Assembly (NCBI RefSeq): GCF_015762685.1
Contig: NZ_PEHF01000026.1
Span: 87,549 to 151,548 of the forward strand
Source: Candidatus Symbiopectobacterium sp. 'North America'
Lineage (GTDB): Bacteria; Pseudomonadota; Gammaproteobacteria; Enterobacterales; Enterobacteriaceae
Reading direction: 5' to 3'
Length of the DNA: 64,000 nt
The notes beneath the pieces were generated by a model. That model made no database searches. It saw only the letters and a list, made by a program, of their open reading frames with translations, and had not been told where the DNA came from. This document shows, piece by piece, positions 45,099 through 55,651 of this stretch (position 1 is the stretch's first letter; each line of letters opens with the position of its first letter). Position numbers and translations under genes: made by a program.

Positions 45099-46403
45099 TT
45101 AGCGGCCATACAGCACCTCCACCGGGTAGAGTCGGGCAATGCGCCGCGCCGGGAACCAGGTGCCTATAACGGCAATCAGCATAGCGATCACCAGTACACA
45201 TGGGATCACCACCCAGGCGAAACTGAGCGGTACGCCGAACAGCATCAAGCCAATCGCACGCGCCAATCCCCAACCGGCGATACACCCTAATGCGCCGCCG
45301 AGCAAGCCGCTCATCGCCGCTTCAAGATAGAACAGCAGCATGATCTGCCACTGCCGTGCGCCGAGCGCTTTCATCAAACCGATTTCCTTGGAGCGTTCCA
45401 TGATGGTACTGGTCATCAATGACGCAATGCCCATGGCGGCAGCGACCAGTGCGGGAAAGGTCACCACGCCCAGCAGCAACTGAATTTTGTCGATCACCAC
45501 TCCTTCTGACGCCGCCACTTGCCAGATAGGTCGAACCACCGATCCTTATATGGCTTCTTCCAACTGGTGGGCAATCGACGACACGTAAGCGGTGCAATAC
45601 CACAGGTCATACTCTTCCGCTTTGAGCGCTTCGAGATTCTCCCGCGCCCGGCGTGACAGCTCGTTTTCCGGCACTGTCAGTGCAGACACACGCACGGCCT
45701 GAATCTTGCCTTCCAGTCCCAGCATGTTCTGCACCGCTGCCAGCGGCATCACCAGGCGGTTCTCTTCATCGCCACCGCTGGCAAGAATACCGCTGATACG
45801 CACATCCAGCGTGCGTTCAGGCCCTTGCAAACGTAACGTTTGCCCCACCTGCCAGCCGTTTTGCTGTGCCAGTTGTTTTCCCGCCAGCACGTCAATCCCC
45901 TGCCCGCTCTGCAAGGCGCTTTCGCTCACCGGTTCGGTCGGCCAATTGCCGGTCACCTGCCAGTAAGGGCTGACGCTCTGTTGTCCGGTGTGGTAGTCCT
46001 CTTCATCCGGGATGGTGATTGGCTGAGAAAAGAAGGTGCCGAGCACGGAAATGTGCTTGCCGGCAACGATCACATCCCCGCTGAGCAGGGGTGCAAAGCC
46101 GACGATATTGTTACGCCAAAAGATATCCTTGATGTTGGGCAGTTCTGATTCATCAAGAAACTCTTCACTGGCCAGCGGATTGCTGTTTTCACCAAACAGC
46201 GCGGGCAGCGCCGCCTGACCGGCGGGCTCCACCAGAATATTGGCACCGTAGGATTTCAGCTCGCGCGCCATTTTGTCGCCAATATCGATCGATACCGCCA
46301 GCAGCGCCGAGATCAACCCGGCAGCCAGAAACACCGTCAATACCGCCAGCGATTTGCGCCGCACATTGCGACTCCATGACTGACGTAGCATGCGCCATAA
46401 CAT
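45099..46403 (-). pseudogene. ABC permease (FtsX/MacB type) of iron operon, one stop
   Basis: First FtsX-like permease, 434 codons. N-terminal helix (RRKSLAVLTVFLAAGLISALLA), MacB-like periplasmic domain (SYGANILVEPAGQAALP, GDVIVAGKHISVLGTFF) and C-terminal helices (MGIASLMTSTIMERSKEIGLMKALGARQWQ, IGTWFPARRIARLYPVEVLYG). TAA (45548..45546) interrupts QLEEAI-GSVVRPIWQVAASEG in frame; the original residue cannot be told. No frameshift seen. Confidence 0.88.
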
Positions 46404-46405
46404 GA

Positions 46406-47827
46406 TTATTCCTCCTCGTCCGCTGCGGCGTTATCCGTCGCAGACTCGGTATTACCCGCTGGATGTGCTGTCACGAAGCGGCGGGGATTCTCACGGAACT
46501 TGTTGTAGTTGGCTTCCGATGCAAAGAAGTAGGTCTTCCCGGCATAGCGGTATTTGTGCTCGGCTTTCAGGTTGGTCAGCTTGCTGCCGTCAACCGGATC
46601 CACCACATCCATGGAAACCACGGTGGTGAAGTAGTTCGCTCCCACCGCCAGCGACGCGTAGCTGATCACCAGTTCGTTGTCGTCGTTGCTCCAGCCTTCA
46701 ATCGGTACCGGGTTACATCCACCGGCTTTACCGATGGAAGGAATAAAGATCCGCACACCGCAAGCCATACAAATCACCTGATTGCCTTCCATAACGTAGC
46801 CCTGATCGCCACACAGCAGGCAGGCATCAAACACCACGCCGAGGCGAAGTCGGTCGGGATAGCGGTTAATCACAAAGAAGCGAACGGCTTTAACGTCATC
46901 GGCAATCCAGACAAAGCGGTGCAGCTTGCCGTCACGCACCTGCTCGATAGGAATATGTACTTTGCCATCCGGGCCCAGAGTCACGGGTTGCGCTTCCGAC
47001 AAGCGCGGCGGCTGCGATGCCACTTTGTCCCAGTAAAGCTGCCCCAGTGCCACCACCAACAGCGCAACCAAAGCGGCGGTAAAGGTCCGGCGCGTATTCC
47101 GATAATCAGCCGTTGCCTTGCGCCTGGCTATCGTTTCATCGGTTGCCTGCATCTGCTGACGGGTTTTCAGCAACGGCAACATGAAACCGGCCGATAGCAG
47201 CGCCAACAGTAGTGCGCAGAAATAGTTAAGCGCCGCGCCGTTATTGGTGACGCGCGCCACAAAGCTCAGGCGCGGTTTGGTCAAGCCCAGCGCTTGCAGC
47301 TTCATCAACAGTAACATCAGACCGCCGCTCAGCGGCAGCGCCAGCAATACCACCAGCAGCAGCAGTAGCGGCCAGCGCAGACGCGGTAAACGCCGCACCA
47401 TCATGCCGCACAGCACGGCACTAAAAGCGACCCAACCAAAGGCCAGAATCACCGCGCTGATATTTAACAGTAAATCGGTGTTCACCACATGGGTGGTAGT
47501 CAGTGCCGTCAGATTGGGATCGTCGCCTCAATGCACTGCGGCCCCGATGATCAACAGCTCCTGCCAGAGGTAGCCGAGTTTGCTACTCTGCGCGAACTGG
47601 CTCAGTAAAAACAGCGCCAGCGCGGCCAGTTGAATCAGGGTAAAGATGAGTTGAACGGTTTGACTGGAAGGCAGGCGAATTCCCACCAACGTACCGACCA
47701 GCAACGCCAGTAGCGTGGTCCACACTATTGGGCGCAGACGAGGAGCTGAACGGTGACTCCAGTGGAGCCCTAACAGCAGTGCAACAGGTAAAAACGCTTG
47801 TAGCACGGTAACAAAAAAATGACTCAT
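46406..47827 (-). pseudogene. FtrD-like DUF2318 Fe-S membrane protein with YHS domain, one stop
   Basis: Membrane protein of the FTR1/P19 iron operon. N-terminal helices from MSHFFVTVLQAFLPVALLLG (start 47827), then TGA (47530..47528) where Trp is expected (AAVHWGDDPN), then more helices, a periplasmic DUF2318 domain with cysteine motifs CLLCGDQGY, CMACGVRIFIPSIGKAGGCNPVP, and a C-terminal YHS-like segment (HKYRYAGKTYFFASEANYNKF). 473 codons. The part after the stop opens as a 360-residue frame and could be annotated as a separate intact gene. Confidence 0.88.
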
Positions 47828-47908
47828 AACGCACACTCAGGCGAAGCCCCCCGCGCCCAGGGCGGCAGGGGGAGTTTCCGTAACGGCCTTACGCAATCCA
47901 GGATCGAA

Positions 47909-48439
47909 TTATTTGTCCAGACCAAGGTATTTGAAGTCATAGCTGACATCAAACGGTTTCCACCAGCGGCCAACACCGGTTTTACCATCGGTATGGCGGT
48001 GCATACCGGCTTTTGACGGTGGCTCAATGTGGTAGGTCACTTTGTAGTTACCTACGCCCATTATTTTGATGTTGGCACCGTAGTGCGGGCCATCGCTCGC
48101 CACCATCGGCATGAAGGTCCCTTCCTGTTTGGCACCGGTATCGGTGTTCACCAGGGTGTAAGCGATGGTCAGGTACGGCATCCATTCTCCTGTGCCGAAG
48201 CCGTTTTTGTTACCTTCCACGGCGTGGATATCTGCTTCCAGGTGAATATCGGATTTAGCCGCAGGCAGACCCATGCCGCGCGGTTCCATGTCAATCGGTT
48301 GCAAGTAGAGCGCAGCGATCTCCAGTTCGTTAATGGTGATCGGCTCGCCAGCCGGATGTTCGGTAAACGCGAACGCGGCAGGTGCCGTTAATACTCCGGC
48401 AATAATCGCGCTGGCAATCAAACTTTTTTGCATCTTCAT
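47909..48439 (-). CDS. fetP: P19/FetP periplasmic iron (copper)-binding protein
   Basis: Periplasmic metal-binding protein that feeds ferrous iron to the FTR1 permease; family of Campylobacter P19, Treponema Tp34 and UPEC FetP. Start at 48439 (MKMQKSL) after GAGGA; signal peptide ending AAFAF. Metal ligands of the family are visible: GEPITINELEIAALYLQPIDMEP, SDIHLEADIHA, MPMVASDGPHYG, and the His pair PPSKAGMHRHTDGKTGVG. About 176 residues, intact, flanked by broken partners. Confidence 0.9.
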   Translation of the reverse strand: MKMQKSLIASAIIAGVLTAPAAFAFTEHPAGEPITINELEIAALYLQPIDMEPRGMGLPAAKSDIHLEADIHAVEGNKNGFGTGEWMPYLTIAYTLVNTDTGAKQEGTFMPMVASDGPHYGANIKIMGVGNYKVTYHIEPPSKAGMHRHTDGKTGVGRWWKPFDVSYDFKYLGLDK

Positions 48440-48489
48440 CAAACCCATCCTCATATCATCAATATCATGTTTTTTTTGATTTTTGCTTA

Positions 48490-50408
48490 TCATTGCTTCC
48501 CGTATTCGAACGTCTCAGCGCGCTGACGCATAATCCACAGCGCGGCCAGAGCAGCGAACACCAATACGACTTGCGGTATCAGCGTTTCGACGTAGGGGTA
48601 GATCCCCAATACGCTGATTTCCGGAACCCACGTCAACAGCGTCGGCTCAAACAGCTTGCCTTCGATTAACTCCAGTACCCCTTTACCGGCGAACAAAAAC
48701 GCCATCAGGTACATAAAACAGCTGGTAAACATGAAGAAGGGTTTCAGCGGCAGTTTGACTACTGTAAAGCGCATCACCAGATAAGCGATAAGCAATACAC
48801 GCAGCCAATCAGGAAGCCCGCCAAAATAGAGAGGTGCCCCGCTACGTTGCTGGCATCCCCCACTAACGCAAAGTAGAACAGTACCGTTTCCGCGCCTTCG
48901 CGGTATACCGCCAGGAAGCTGGTCAGCCACAAACCGATTACTGAACCGCTACTCAGGGAGTGCGACAGCTTTCCTTCCAGATACGCTTTCCAATGTCGGG
49001 CTTCGACTTTCGACAGTAGCCAATAGCTCATGCTGAACAGCATCACCACCGCAATCAGCATGGTGAACCCTTCCAGCAATTCGCGGCTGGCACCGGAATT
49101 ACTGAACAGCATCTGGAACAGCACGGCGGTCAACACGCTGCACAACAGCGCCACGTACACCGACTGGCGAATTAACGGCAGCTTGTCATTATGATTGTTT
49201 TTCACCATATAGGCCACGATAGCAGCCACGATCAGCAGCGCCTCCAGTCCTTCGCGCACGATGATCAGCAGACTGTAGATCAGCAGGTTCCAGTGCGTTT
49301 CACTGCCACTGCCCAGCATGGTGACCGCGTTAGCCAAGTCCTGTTGCATCGCATCGGCCTGCGCATGCAGCTCAGAAACCGGCTGTCCGGCGCTCATCAT
49401 GCTGACCAGACGGGTGAAGTAGCCTTCCAGCGTGGATTTGAATGTGGAATCACGCGAGCCGACTTTGTTCTCCATTCCGCTGGCTTCAAACAGATCGAAG
49501 TAGGCATCCTGTACCGCCATAATGGCCAGTTTTGCCTGCCCGCTTTCATACTGCGCAATCGCCGCTGCGATAGCCTGGTTGATGTTGTTAACTACGCTGG
49601 CCCAGTCTGCATCCGGGACGTCAGCGCCAGCGATACTGCTATCCGGTGCCGCTGATACCGGCTGGTCGTCTCGGGTGGTGGGCAAGCCCGGCAACACATC
49701 TTCGATATCTTGCAACAGCGTGGTGACCCGATAAGCCACTTCGCTCATTTGATCCGGCTGGGCGGTTAGCGCGATCAGTGCACTAAACTGCTGGTTGATC
49801 GAGGCGGCTTGCTGCGAGGAGCGGTTTTGGCGCACTGACATTTCCATCTCGGAGTTTTTAAATCCCTGATAGTGTGCCTGCTGTACGCTTTGACTGGCTT
49901 TCTGATAGTCGCCCGCCTGGTAGTCAGCCACTGCTTGCGCCAACCCATCGTCAATGGTCTTGAAACTTTGCTGCCAGTAGAGGGCGATATCACTGTTGCC
50001 ATAAGCCCCGTGTTGCTCCTGCGCCACCAATTTGTGGCCGTCAGTCAACATCGGTAACACGCTGTCTAACTCGCCTTTCAGCCAGTTCACCTTGGCCTGA
50101 ATGTCGGCTTGCGGCTTACCTTCGCCAATCATGCGGCGAATTTCACCAAAGGTGGCTTCCAGTTGATAACTTTTCTGCGCGGAGATATTTATACGAATTG
50201 GCCCTTCCAGGTTCTCAAACACCTCGAAGTAGGCCATTTGAACTTCGGTACGGGCTTCATCCGGCTTCTGCTGCTGGTAGAGTTCAGCGGTCTTATCCAG
50301 GCGGCCCTGAATATCATGGATGAAGGTGTTGTAATCCGTTGCAGCTAACGCCGACAGGCTGAAGAACATAAAATACATTAAAATTAAACACTTATTCCAA
50401 ATAGACAT
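48490..50408 (-). pseudogene. fetM: FTR1/FetM-family iron permease, frameshifted
   Basis: Inner-membrane ferrous iron permease. Signal peptide (MSIWNKCLILMYFMFFSLSALA; start 50408), a long periplasmic helical domain of about 330 residues, then 7 membrane helices with the REGLE iron motifs VREGLEALLIVAAIVAYM and AVYREGAETVLFYFAL. The frame breaks near 48790-48797 in helix 5 (LIGCV, then LLIAYLVMRFTVVKLPLKPFF in another frame) and the last 140 residues end at 48490. First gene of the operon, with a Fur-like site just upstream. Confidence 0.9.
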
Positions 50409-50427
50409 AAATGCGATGGTCATCAAC

Positions 50428-50446
50428 AATGAGAGTTATTTTCATT
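50428..50446 (-). promoter_or_regulatory. Possible Fur box upstream of the iron operon
   Basis: AATGA-N9-TCATT, a 19-base palindrome core like Fur sites, 20 bases upstream of the FTR1 start. The centre deviates from the consensus; iron-operon context gives the main support. Confidence 0.45.
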
Positions 50447-50492
50447 GTCACGTTTTAAAATTTACATTTCTTGACGTAAATCACAAAAGGGC

Positions 50493-50762
50493 TCACTGTT
50501 TCAGAAATATTGTAACATCGTGCTCTACCTCTTCCATTTGGCGCAGTGCTGCCAGCGTGTCGAGCGCTTTGTGTTCATCCAACCGACTCATGGCAAACCC
50601 GACGTGTACCAACACCCAACTGCCGATCAGGCAGGCAGCCTGAACGCCATCCGACACTAGCGCAATATTCACTTCGCGCTTAACGCAGCATACATCTACC
50701 CACGCCGTATCCTGCACGTTGTCCGCCAGTGCGATGACTTTTCCGGGAATGCCGAGACACAT
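50493..50762 (-). CDS. hypC: HypC/HybG-family hydrogenase maturation chaperone
   Basis: Small chaperone that carries the Fe(CN)2CO group to the hydrogenase large subunit. 89 residues from ATG at 50762: MCLGIPGKVIAL has the essential N-terminal Cys2, followed by ALVSDGVQAACLIGSWVLVHVGFAMSRLD typical of the family. A GGAT ribosome site precedes the ATG. Intact, on the opposite strand to the hyf operon that it would serve. It could be hybG rather than hypC. Confidence 0.9.
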   Translation of the reverse strand: MCLGIPGKVIALADNVQDTAWVDVCCVKREVNIALVSDGVQAACLIGSWVLVHVGFAMSRLDEHKALDTLAALRQMEEVEHDVTIFLKQ

Positions 50763-50882
50763 GATGATGATCCTTGTTGATGAGTACGGGCTGCGGTGTA
50801 TTCGGTATAGCAAGATTTAGGCCAACGACACCATCAATGCTTTCACTGGTGCTTTCGCAATACTCACCGATATACTCTGTCA

Positions 50883-51717
50883 TCAACCATCCAATAGCGG
50901 ATGTTGGCTTTTTTCTGCGATTAGCTTGAGAATATAATTTACACCACCACTGTTAATGTTGTCTCCGGGGAAATAGGAGATATCAATAGGGTAAAATTGA
51001 TTCCTTGACGCGTTTTATAAGAAATTATTTTCCGACATATCTGTGGGAGGACAGCCTTTGTCACACATTTCGTATAACAACGAAATAAAGTCATTCGCAG
51101 CACCTTCAAAAAAATAGTTAACATTTGACAAAGGAACACCATCAATTTTATCCATCTTAATAATCCCCTGAGCAATAATACAGGCAGACTCATTACCATA
51201 ATTGCCGCACAACCTCATCGGGCGACACATCATCATAGAAAACTTTCAATACTTTGCCTGGATTTTTGTTATCTTCAACCACAATGGCCTGCGTCCCTTC
51301 CCCTAGCGGAGCACCGATCCTATCGCTATTTTTTTCTATAAATTCAGAGGTAGTGGCGGAGCAGGATGACGCCGAGCACGGGATCCCTATTTTTGGGTTG
51401 TTATCAACAGAAGGTCTTCCGCAATGCGCGACAAACGCCTTCAATTGCGACCTGAGATTGTCATTAGACACTTGCGCCAGCGCTTTACCGATATTATACG
51501 CCAATATTATCGACGCATCCGATGGCGTAACGGGTTTATTATTTTTAAAAATTCGCTTGGCATCCGCCTTAGGCAGTTCGAAGGAAGTACTGGCTATTTT
51601 CGCCAACTTCTTTAATGTTTTCGAGGAAAGTGTGTTGTTATTGGTTTTTTTCAAAAACGCGGAGTAAATCGTGTCTGTTTTAACATCAATTCGAGATTGA
51701 GCATTTATAAAAAGCAT
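50883..51717 (-). pseudogene. OspG/NleH-like effector kinase remnant
   Basis: A secreted kinase-like effector of the OspG/NleH type, which target host ubiquitin/NF-kB signalling. Start at 51717 (MLFINAQSRIDVK), no signal peptide. About 130 N-terminal residues, then the kinase lobe: Gly-rich loop GAPLGEGTQAIVVED (134-148), ATP lysine Lys158 in KVLKVF. After DEVVRQ the frame breaks (about 51200) and continues as GNYGNESACIIAQG, MDKIDGVPLSNV (compare VPGTPLSDI in OspG), catalytic-loop-like TDMSENNFL, a TAA (51017..51015, probably Tyr) and then NQFYPIDISY (metal-binding Asp). A short tail ends at 50883. A+T-rich. Dead gene; identity rests on motif order. Confidence 0.75.
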
Positions 51718-51890
51718 CGTGTACCTCAGTAAAAATACTACTGTACACAATAATTATCGTCGGCCGTTCAAGAAAACAATTTTAGAGCGGTTAAGCACTG
51801 ACAGAAACATTTCATACTTCTTCAGGGGAAAATGATAAGGCAATGCCTGTACGCCGATGCGTCACGCCATCGTCCCCACTCTCGTCACTA

Positions 51891-51906
51891 ATGTCGAAAC
51901 CGACAT
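51891..51906. promoter_or_regulatory. Palindrome upstream of hyf promoter, candidate activator site
   Basis: ATGTCG-AAAC-CGACAT, a perfect 6-base inverted repeat, about 80 bases upstream of the hyf -24/-12 element, where FhlA/HyfR-type activators bind. Its sequence resembles but does not match the FhlA site. The gap 51718-52033 holds no gene. Confidence 0.4.
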
Positions 51907-51982
51907 CGTCAACACCGTCACCGACGGACGCCGCCACACCGTACTCTAGCAAAGACGGGCCTCTCCGGCTAACTCGCTGACG

Positions 51983-51998
51983 TGGCACAGAATATGCT
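51983..51998 (+). promoter_or_regulatory. Sigma-54 promoter of the hyf operon
   Basis: TGGCACAGAATATGCT: full TGGCAC -24 block and GC at -12 with 10-base spacing, 36 bases ahead of the hyfA start. Sigma-54 control by FhlA/HyfR is known for E. coli hyf. Confidence 0.75.
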
Positions 51999-52033
51999 TT
52001 ACGAAGCCCAACATAGGAGAAGCCCCGGAGGGT

Positions 52034-52645
52034 ATGGCTATGAATCGCTTCGTCATTGCGGAGCCCAAACGCTGTATCGGATGTAACACCTGTATGGCGG
52101 CCTGTACGCAGATACACCGCCAGCATGGGTTGCAAACCCATCCCCGTTTGACGGTGAAGCGAGATGCCCAAGGCACCGCCCCCGTCCTGTGTCGCCACTG
52201 TGAGGATGCTCCGTGCGCACAGGTATGCCCGGTTAACGCCATCACGCAGCGCAACAATTCTGTGGTGTTGGATGAAGTCGCCTGTATCGGTTGCAAGCTG
52301 TGCGCCATCGCGTGCCCGTTTGGCGCAATAACCCCGTCTGGCAGCAAGCCGCTGGCCTTCGCTCACCACTTTCCCGTTGAAGCCTTAACGGACGTGTCCG
52401 TCAGCGTTGCCTCCATCAATCCGTTTCTGTCATGGAATGCGGGAGTGAAAAGCGTGGCGGTAAAATGCGACCTGTGTGCCTTTCAGGACAAACCTGAGTG
52501 TGTACGCGTTTGCCCAACGCAGGCACTTTTTGTCGTGGATGAGTCACATATTGCTGCCGCGACCGAGGCCAAGCGCCGTCAGGCAATGACGTGGCCGCAG
52601 GGCAATCAGCCCTTTGCGGCAATGGAATGGGAGCCAAAATCATGA
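52034..52645 (+). CDS. hyfA: HyfA, hydrogenase-4 Fe-S electron transfer subunit
   Basis: Electron carrier of hydrogenase-4/formate hydrogenlyase. 203 residues with four [4Fe-4S] motifs: CIGCNTCMAAC, CRHCEDAPCAQVCP, CIGCKLCAIACP and CDLC...CVRVCP. A GGAGG site precedes ATG 52034; the second ATG at 52040 corresponds to the E. coli start (MNRFV). First gene of the operon; its stop overlaps hyfB by four bases. Intact. Confidence 0.93.
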   Translation: MAMNRFVIAEPKRCIGCNTCMAACTQIHRQHGLQTHPRLTVKRDAQGTAPVLCRHCEDAPCAQVCPVNAITQRNNSVVLDEVACIGCKLCAIACPFGAITPSGSKPLAFAHHFPVEALTDVSVSVASINPFLSWNAGVKSVAVKCDLCAFQDKPECVRVCPTQALFVVDESHIAAATEAKRRQAMTWPQGNQPFAAMEWEPKS

Positions 52646-54657
52646 TGACTCCCTTTGCATGGCTGGCTCTCTCGCTGGCGCTCTATCTGGCAGGCGCGTT
52701 GTTATCGCTTTGTCTGGCCCGCAACGATAACTGGGCAATCAAGCTCAGTGGCACCTCTTCCCTGCTCGCCGGGCTCGCCGGTGTCGCCGCCGCACTTCCG
52801 GTGCTGACCAGCACCGAGCCATTACTGGCATCGTTCGATGGCCCCTTTGTCGCTTTTGCGCGATTAACACTGCGGCTGGATGCACTGGCTGCCTTTATGG
52901 TGCTGGTGATTTCACTGCTGGCGACCATCACTGCCCTCTACTCACTCGCCTATCTGCAAGAGTACCGCGGACGCGCTGGCGCGATGGGGTTCCATATGAA
53001 CCTGTTTATCGCCTCAATGGTCGCGCTGGTGGTGACGGATAACGCCTTCTATTTCATCATCCTGTTTGAAGTGATGTCGCTCAGTTCATACTTCCTGGTG
53101 ATCTCCGATCAGGATGACGAAGCCATTAATGCCGGGCTGCTCTACTTCCTGATTGCCCATGCCGGATAGGTGCTGATCATGGTGGCGTTCTTCCTGCTTT
53201 ACCGCGCCAGCGGTAGTCTGGATTTTGCCGATTTTCGTCAGGCAAAACTGCCGCCGTTACAGGCTTCGGTGGTGTTCCTGCTGGCGTTCTTCGGGTTTGG
53301 CGCAAAGGCCGGGATGTTGCCGCTACACGGCTGGCTGCCGCGCGCCCACCCCGCCGCACCGTCACACGCCTCTGCGCTGATGTCGGGCGTGATGGTGAAA
53401 ATCGGTATCTTCGGCATCATTAAGGTGGGTATCGACTTGCTCGGAGCCACCGCAACCTGGTGGGGCGTGGTGGTGCTGGCATTCGGCGCGGTCTCTTCAG
53501 TGCTGGGGGGCCTGTGCGCACTGGCGGAGCACGATATCAAGCGCCTGTTGGCTTATCACACGATAGAAAACATCGGTATCATTCTGATGGGCGTCGGCGT
53601 CGGCATGATTGGCATCGCCACGCATTAGCCGCTGCTGGCCGCGTTAGGCCTGCTGGGCGGGCTGTACCACTTGCTGAACCATGCGCTGTTTAAAGGATTA
53701 CTGTTCCTGGGTGCCGGCGCGGTGATCTACCGGCTGCACAGCAAAGACATGGAAAAGATGGGTGGCCTTGCCCGCCGTATGCCGTACACCGAGCTGGCGT
53801 TTCTGGTCGGCTGTATGGCGATTTCCGCGCTGCCGCCGCTCAACGGCTTTGTCAGCGAATGGTTCACCTATCAGTCGCTGTTTACCCTGAGCCATCAAGG
53901 GAGCTTCGGGTTGCGGCTGATTGCCCCGATTGCCATTGTGATGCTCGCCATCACCGGTGCGCTGGCCGCCATGTGTTTCGTCAAAGTGTACGGCATCAGT
54001 TTCTCCGGTGCCCCGCGCAGTGAGAAAGCTGAGCGGGCACGGGAAGTGCCTTGGCCGATGACTCTCGCCATGGGCCTGCTGGCGCTGCTGTGTGTCGCGC
54101 TGGGCGTCGGTGCCAGTCTGGTGGCACCGGTTATCACCCAGGTTGCCGTCAGCCTGACTGGCGAAGCGGCCCCTGTGGTGGCGCACGGGCTGACGCTGTT
54201 CCCCGGCAATCCGGCACAAACCTCGCTCTCAACCCCGTTGATCTTTATTTTGCTGCTTGCGCTGCCGCTGTTGCCGCTGCTGCTCTACGTGGGCGCGAAG
54301 GGGGGACGTCAGGCATTCCGCCAGCGTGGTACGTCCTGGGCGTGCGGTTATGAGTACGAAGGTGCCATGGCCGCTTCGGCGGGCAGCTTTACCCAACCGC
54401 TGCGCGTGTTGTTTGCTCCGCTCTACCGCATACGGAAAACCTTGGCACCAGGCCCAATGCTACAACGGACGCTGGAACAGACGACGCGTGCCGCTGAAAA
54501 CGCCGAATCCATGCTTGCTAACCGCATAGTGATGCCGTTAGCAAACGCCTTGCAGCTGGTGAGCCGCGTGATGCAGTGGATACAACACGGCGATTTCCAG
54601 CTCTATTGCCTGTACGTCGTCGCGGCGCTGGTGGTGCTGCTGGTCACGATGGCATAA
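52642..54657 (+). pseudogene. hyfB: HyfB membrane subunit with two in-frame stops
   Basis: NuoL/Mrp antiporter-like proton-channel subunit of hydrogenase-4; 671 codons against 672 in E. coli. The frame is continuous apart from TAG at 53167-53169 (after YFLIAHAG; E. coli has Ser) and TAG at 53626-53628 (after GIATH; Gln likely). Conserved blocks include FFGFGAKAGMLPLHGWLPRAHPAAPSHASALMSGVM, EHDIKRLLAYHTIENIG and YHLLNHALFKGLLFLGAG. No indels. The start at 52642 overlaps hyfA. Confidence 0.93.
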
Positions 54658-54667
54658 GGAGAATCCG

Positions 54668-55636
54668 ATGTTTACTGAAACTACGCTATCCGGTGCCGCC
54701 CCGCTCATCATCCGTCTGGTGTGCGCGTTGTTGCAAGCACTGGTGCTCTTCGCGCTTGGCCCATTGTTCTACGGGCTGGCGCGCGTGATCCGCGCCAAGA
54801 TGCACTCGCGTCAAGGGCCGGGACTGTTACAGGACTACCGCGACATCATCAAGCTGCTGAAGCGGCAATCCGTCGCACCAGAACACGCTGGCGGGGTGTT
54901 TCGCCTGATGCCGTTTGTACTGATCGGCTCGATGCTGCTGGTCGCCATGACGTTGCCGGCTGTAACGCTGCGTTCGCCGTTTAGTGCCGGCGGCGACATC
55001 ATCACCCTGCTCTATCTGTTTGCCCTGTTTCGCTTCTTCTTTTCACTGGCAGGACTGGATTCCGGCAGCCCGTTTGCCGGTATCGGTGTCAGCCGCGAAC
55101 TGACGCTCGGTATTTTAGTCGAGCCGATCCTGATTCTGTCGCTGCTGGTGGTGGCGCTGATAGCCGGTTCCACCAATATCGGCAATATCAGCCATGTGCT
55201 GGCAGAGGGTGCCTGGCTCTCACCAACGGCTACCGGTCTGGCTCTGCTGGCCTGCGCTTTCGCCACCTTTATCGAAATGGGGAAAATTCCTTTCGATGTT
55301 GCTGAGGCAGAGCAGGAGCTACAGGAAGGCCCGTTGACCGAATATTCCGGTGCCGGATTAGCGCTGGTGAAATGGGGGATCAGCCTCAAGCAGGTGGTGG
55401 TAGCGGTGCTGTTTCTCTCCATTTTCGTGCCGTTTGGCAAGGCGGACAGTTTCACCCTCGGTGCCATGCTGTGGGGCAGCATCGCGCTGTTGTTAAAGCT
55501 GTTGCTGGTGTTTGTCGCCGCTGCGGTGTTTGAAAACAGCCTGGCGCGTGGGCGCTTTCTGCTAACCGGGCGCGTTACCTGGCTCGGATTCGGTATCTCC
55601 TCGCTGGCCTTTGTTTTTTACCTCACCGGTCTATAG
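54668..55636 (+). CDS. hyfC: HyfC membrane subunit of hydrogenase-4
   Basis: NuoH-like membrane subunit that anchors the hydrogenase arm. 322 residues, eight or so helices; family motifs RAKMHSRQGPGLLQDYRDIIKLLKR and FATFIEMGKIPFDVAEAEQELQEGPLTEYSG (quinone/proton loop equivalent). It follows hyfB by 10 bases after AAGGAG. Intact. Confidence 0.94.
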   Translation: MFTETTLSGAAPLIIRLVCALLQALVLFALGPLFYGLARVIRAKMHSRQGPGLLQDYRDIIKLLKRQSVAPEHAGGVFRLMPFVLIGSMLLVAMTLPAVTLRSPFSAGGDIITLLYLFALFRFFFSLAGLDSGSPFAGIGVSRELTLGILVEPILILSLLVVALIAGSTNIGNISHVLAEGAWLSPTATGLALLACAFATFIEMGKIPFDVAEAEQELQEGPLTEYSGAGLALVKWGISLKQVVVAVLFLSIFVPFGKADSFTLGAMLWGSIALLLKLLLVFVAAAVFENSLARGRFLLTGRVTWLGFGISSLAFVFYLTGL

Positions 55637-55651
55637 GAGCCCATCGCGATT

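Noticed and set aside
50680..50886. Short frame starting just after the OspG-like gene (MMTEYIGEYCESTSES...)
   Set aside because: It runs out of frame through hypC; the first 40 residues look protein-like, but no family could be recognised.
51812..52369. 185-residue minus-strand frame over the hyf promoter and hyfA
   Set aside because: It is antisense to hyfA's cluster-binding region and its composition is that of a shadow frame.
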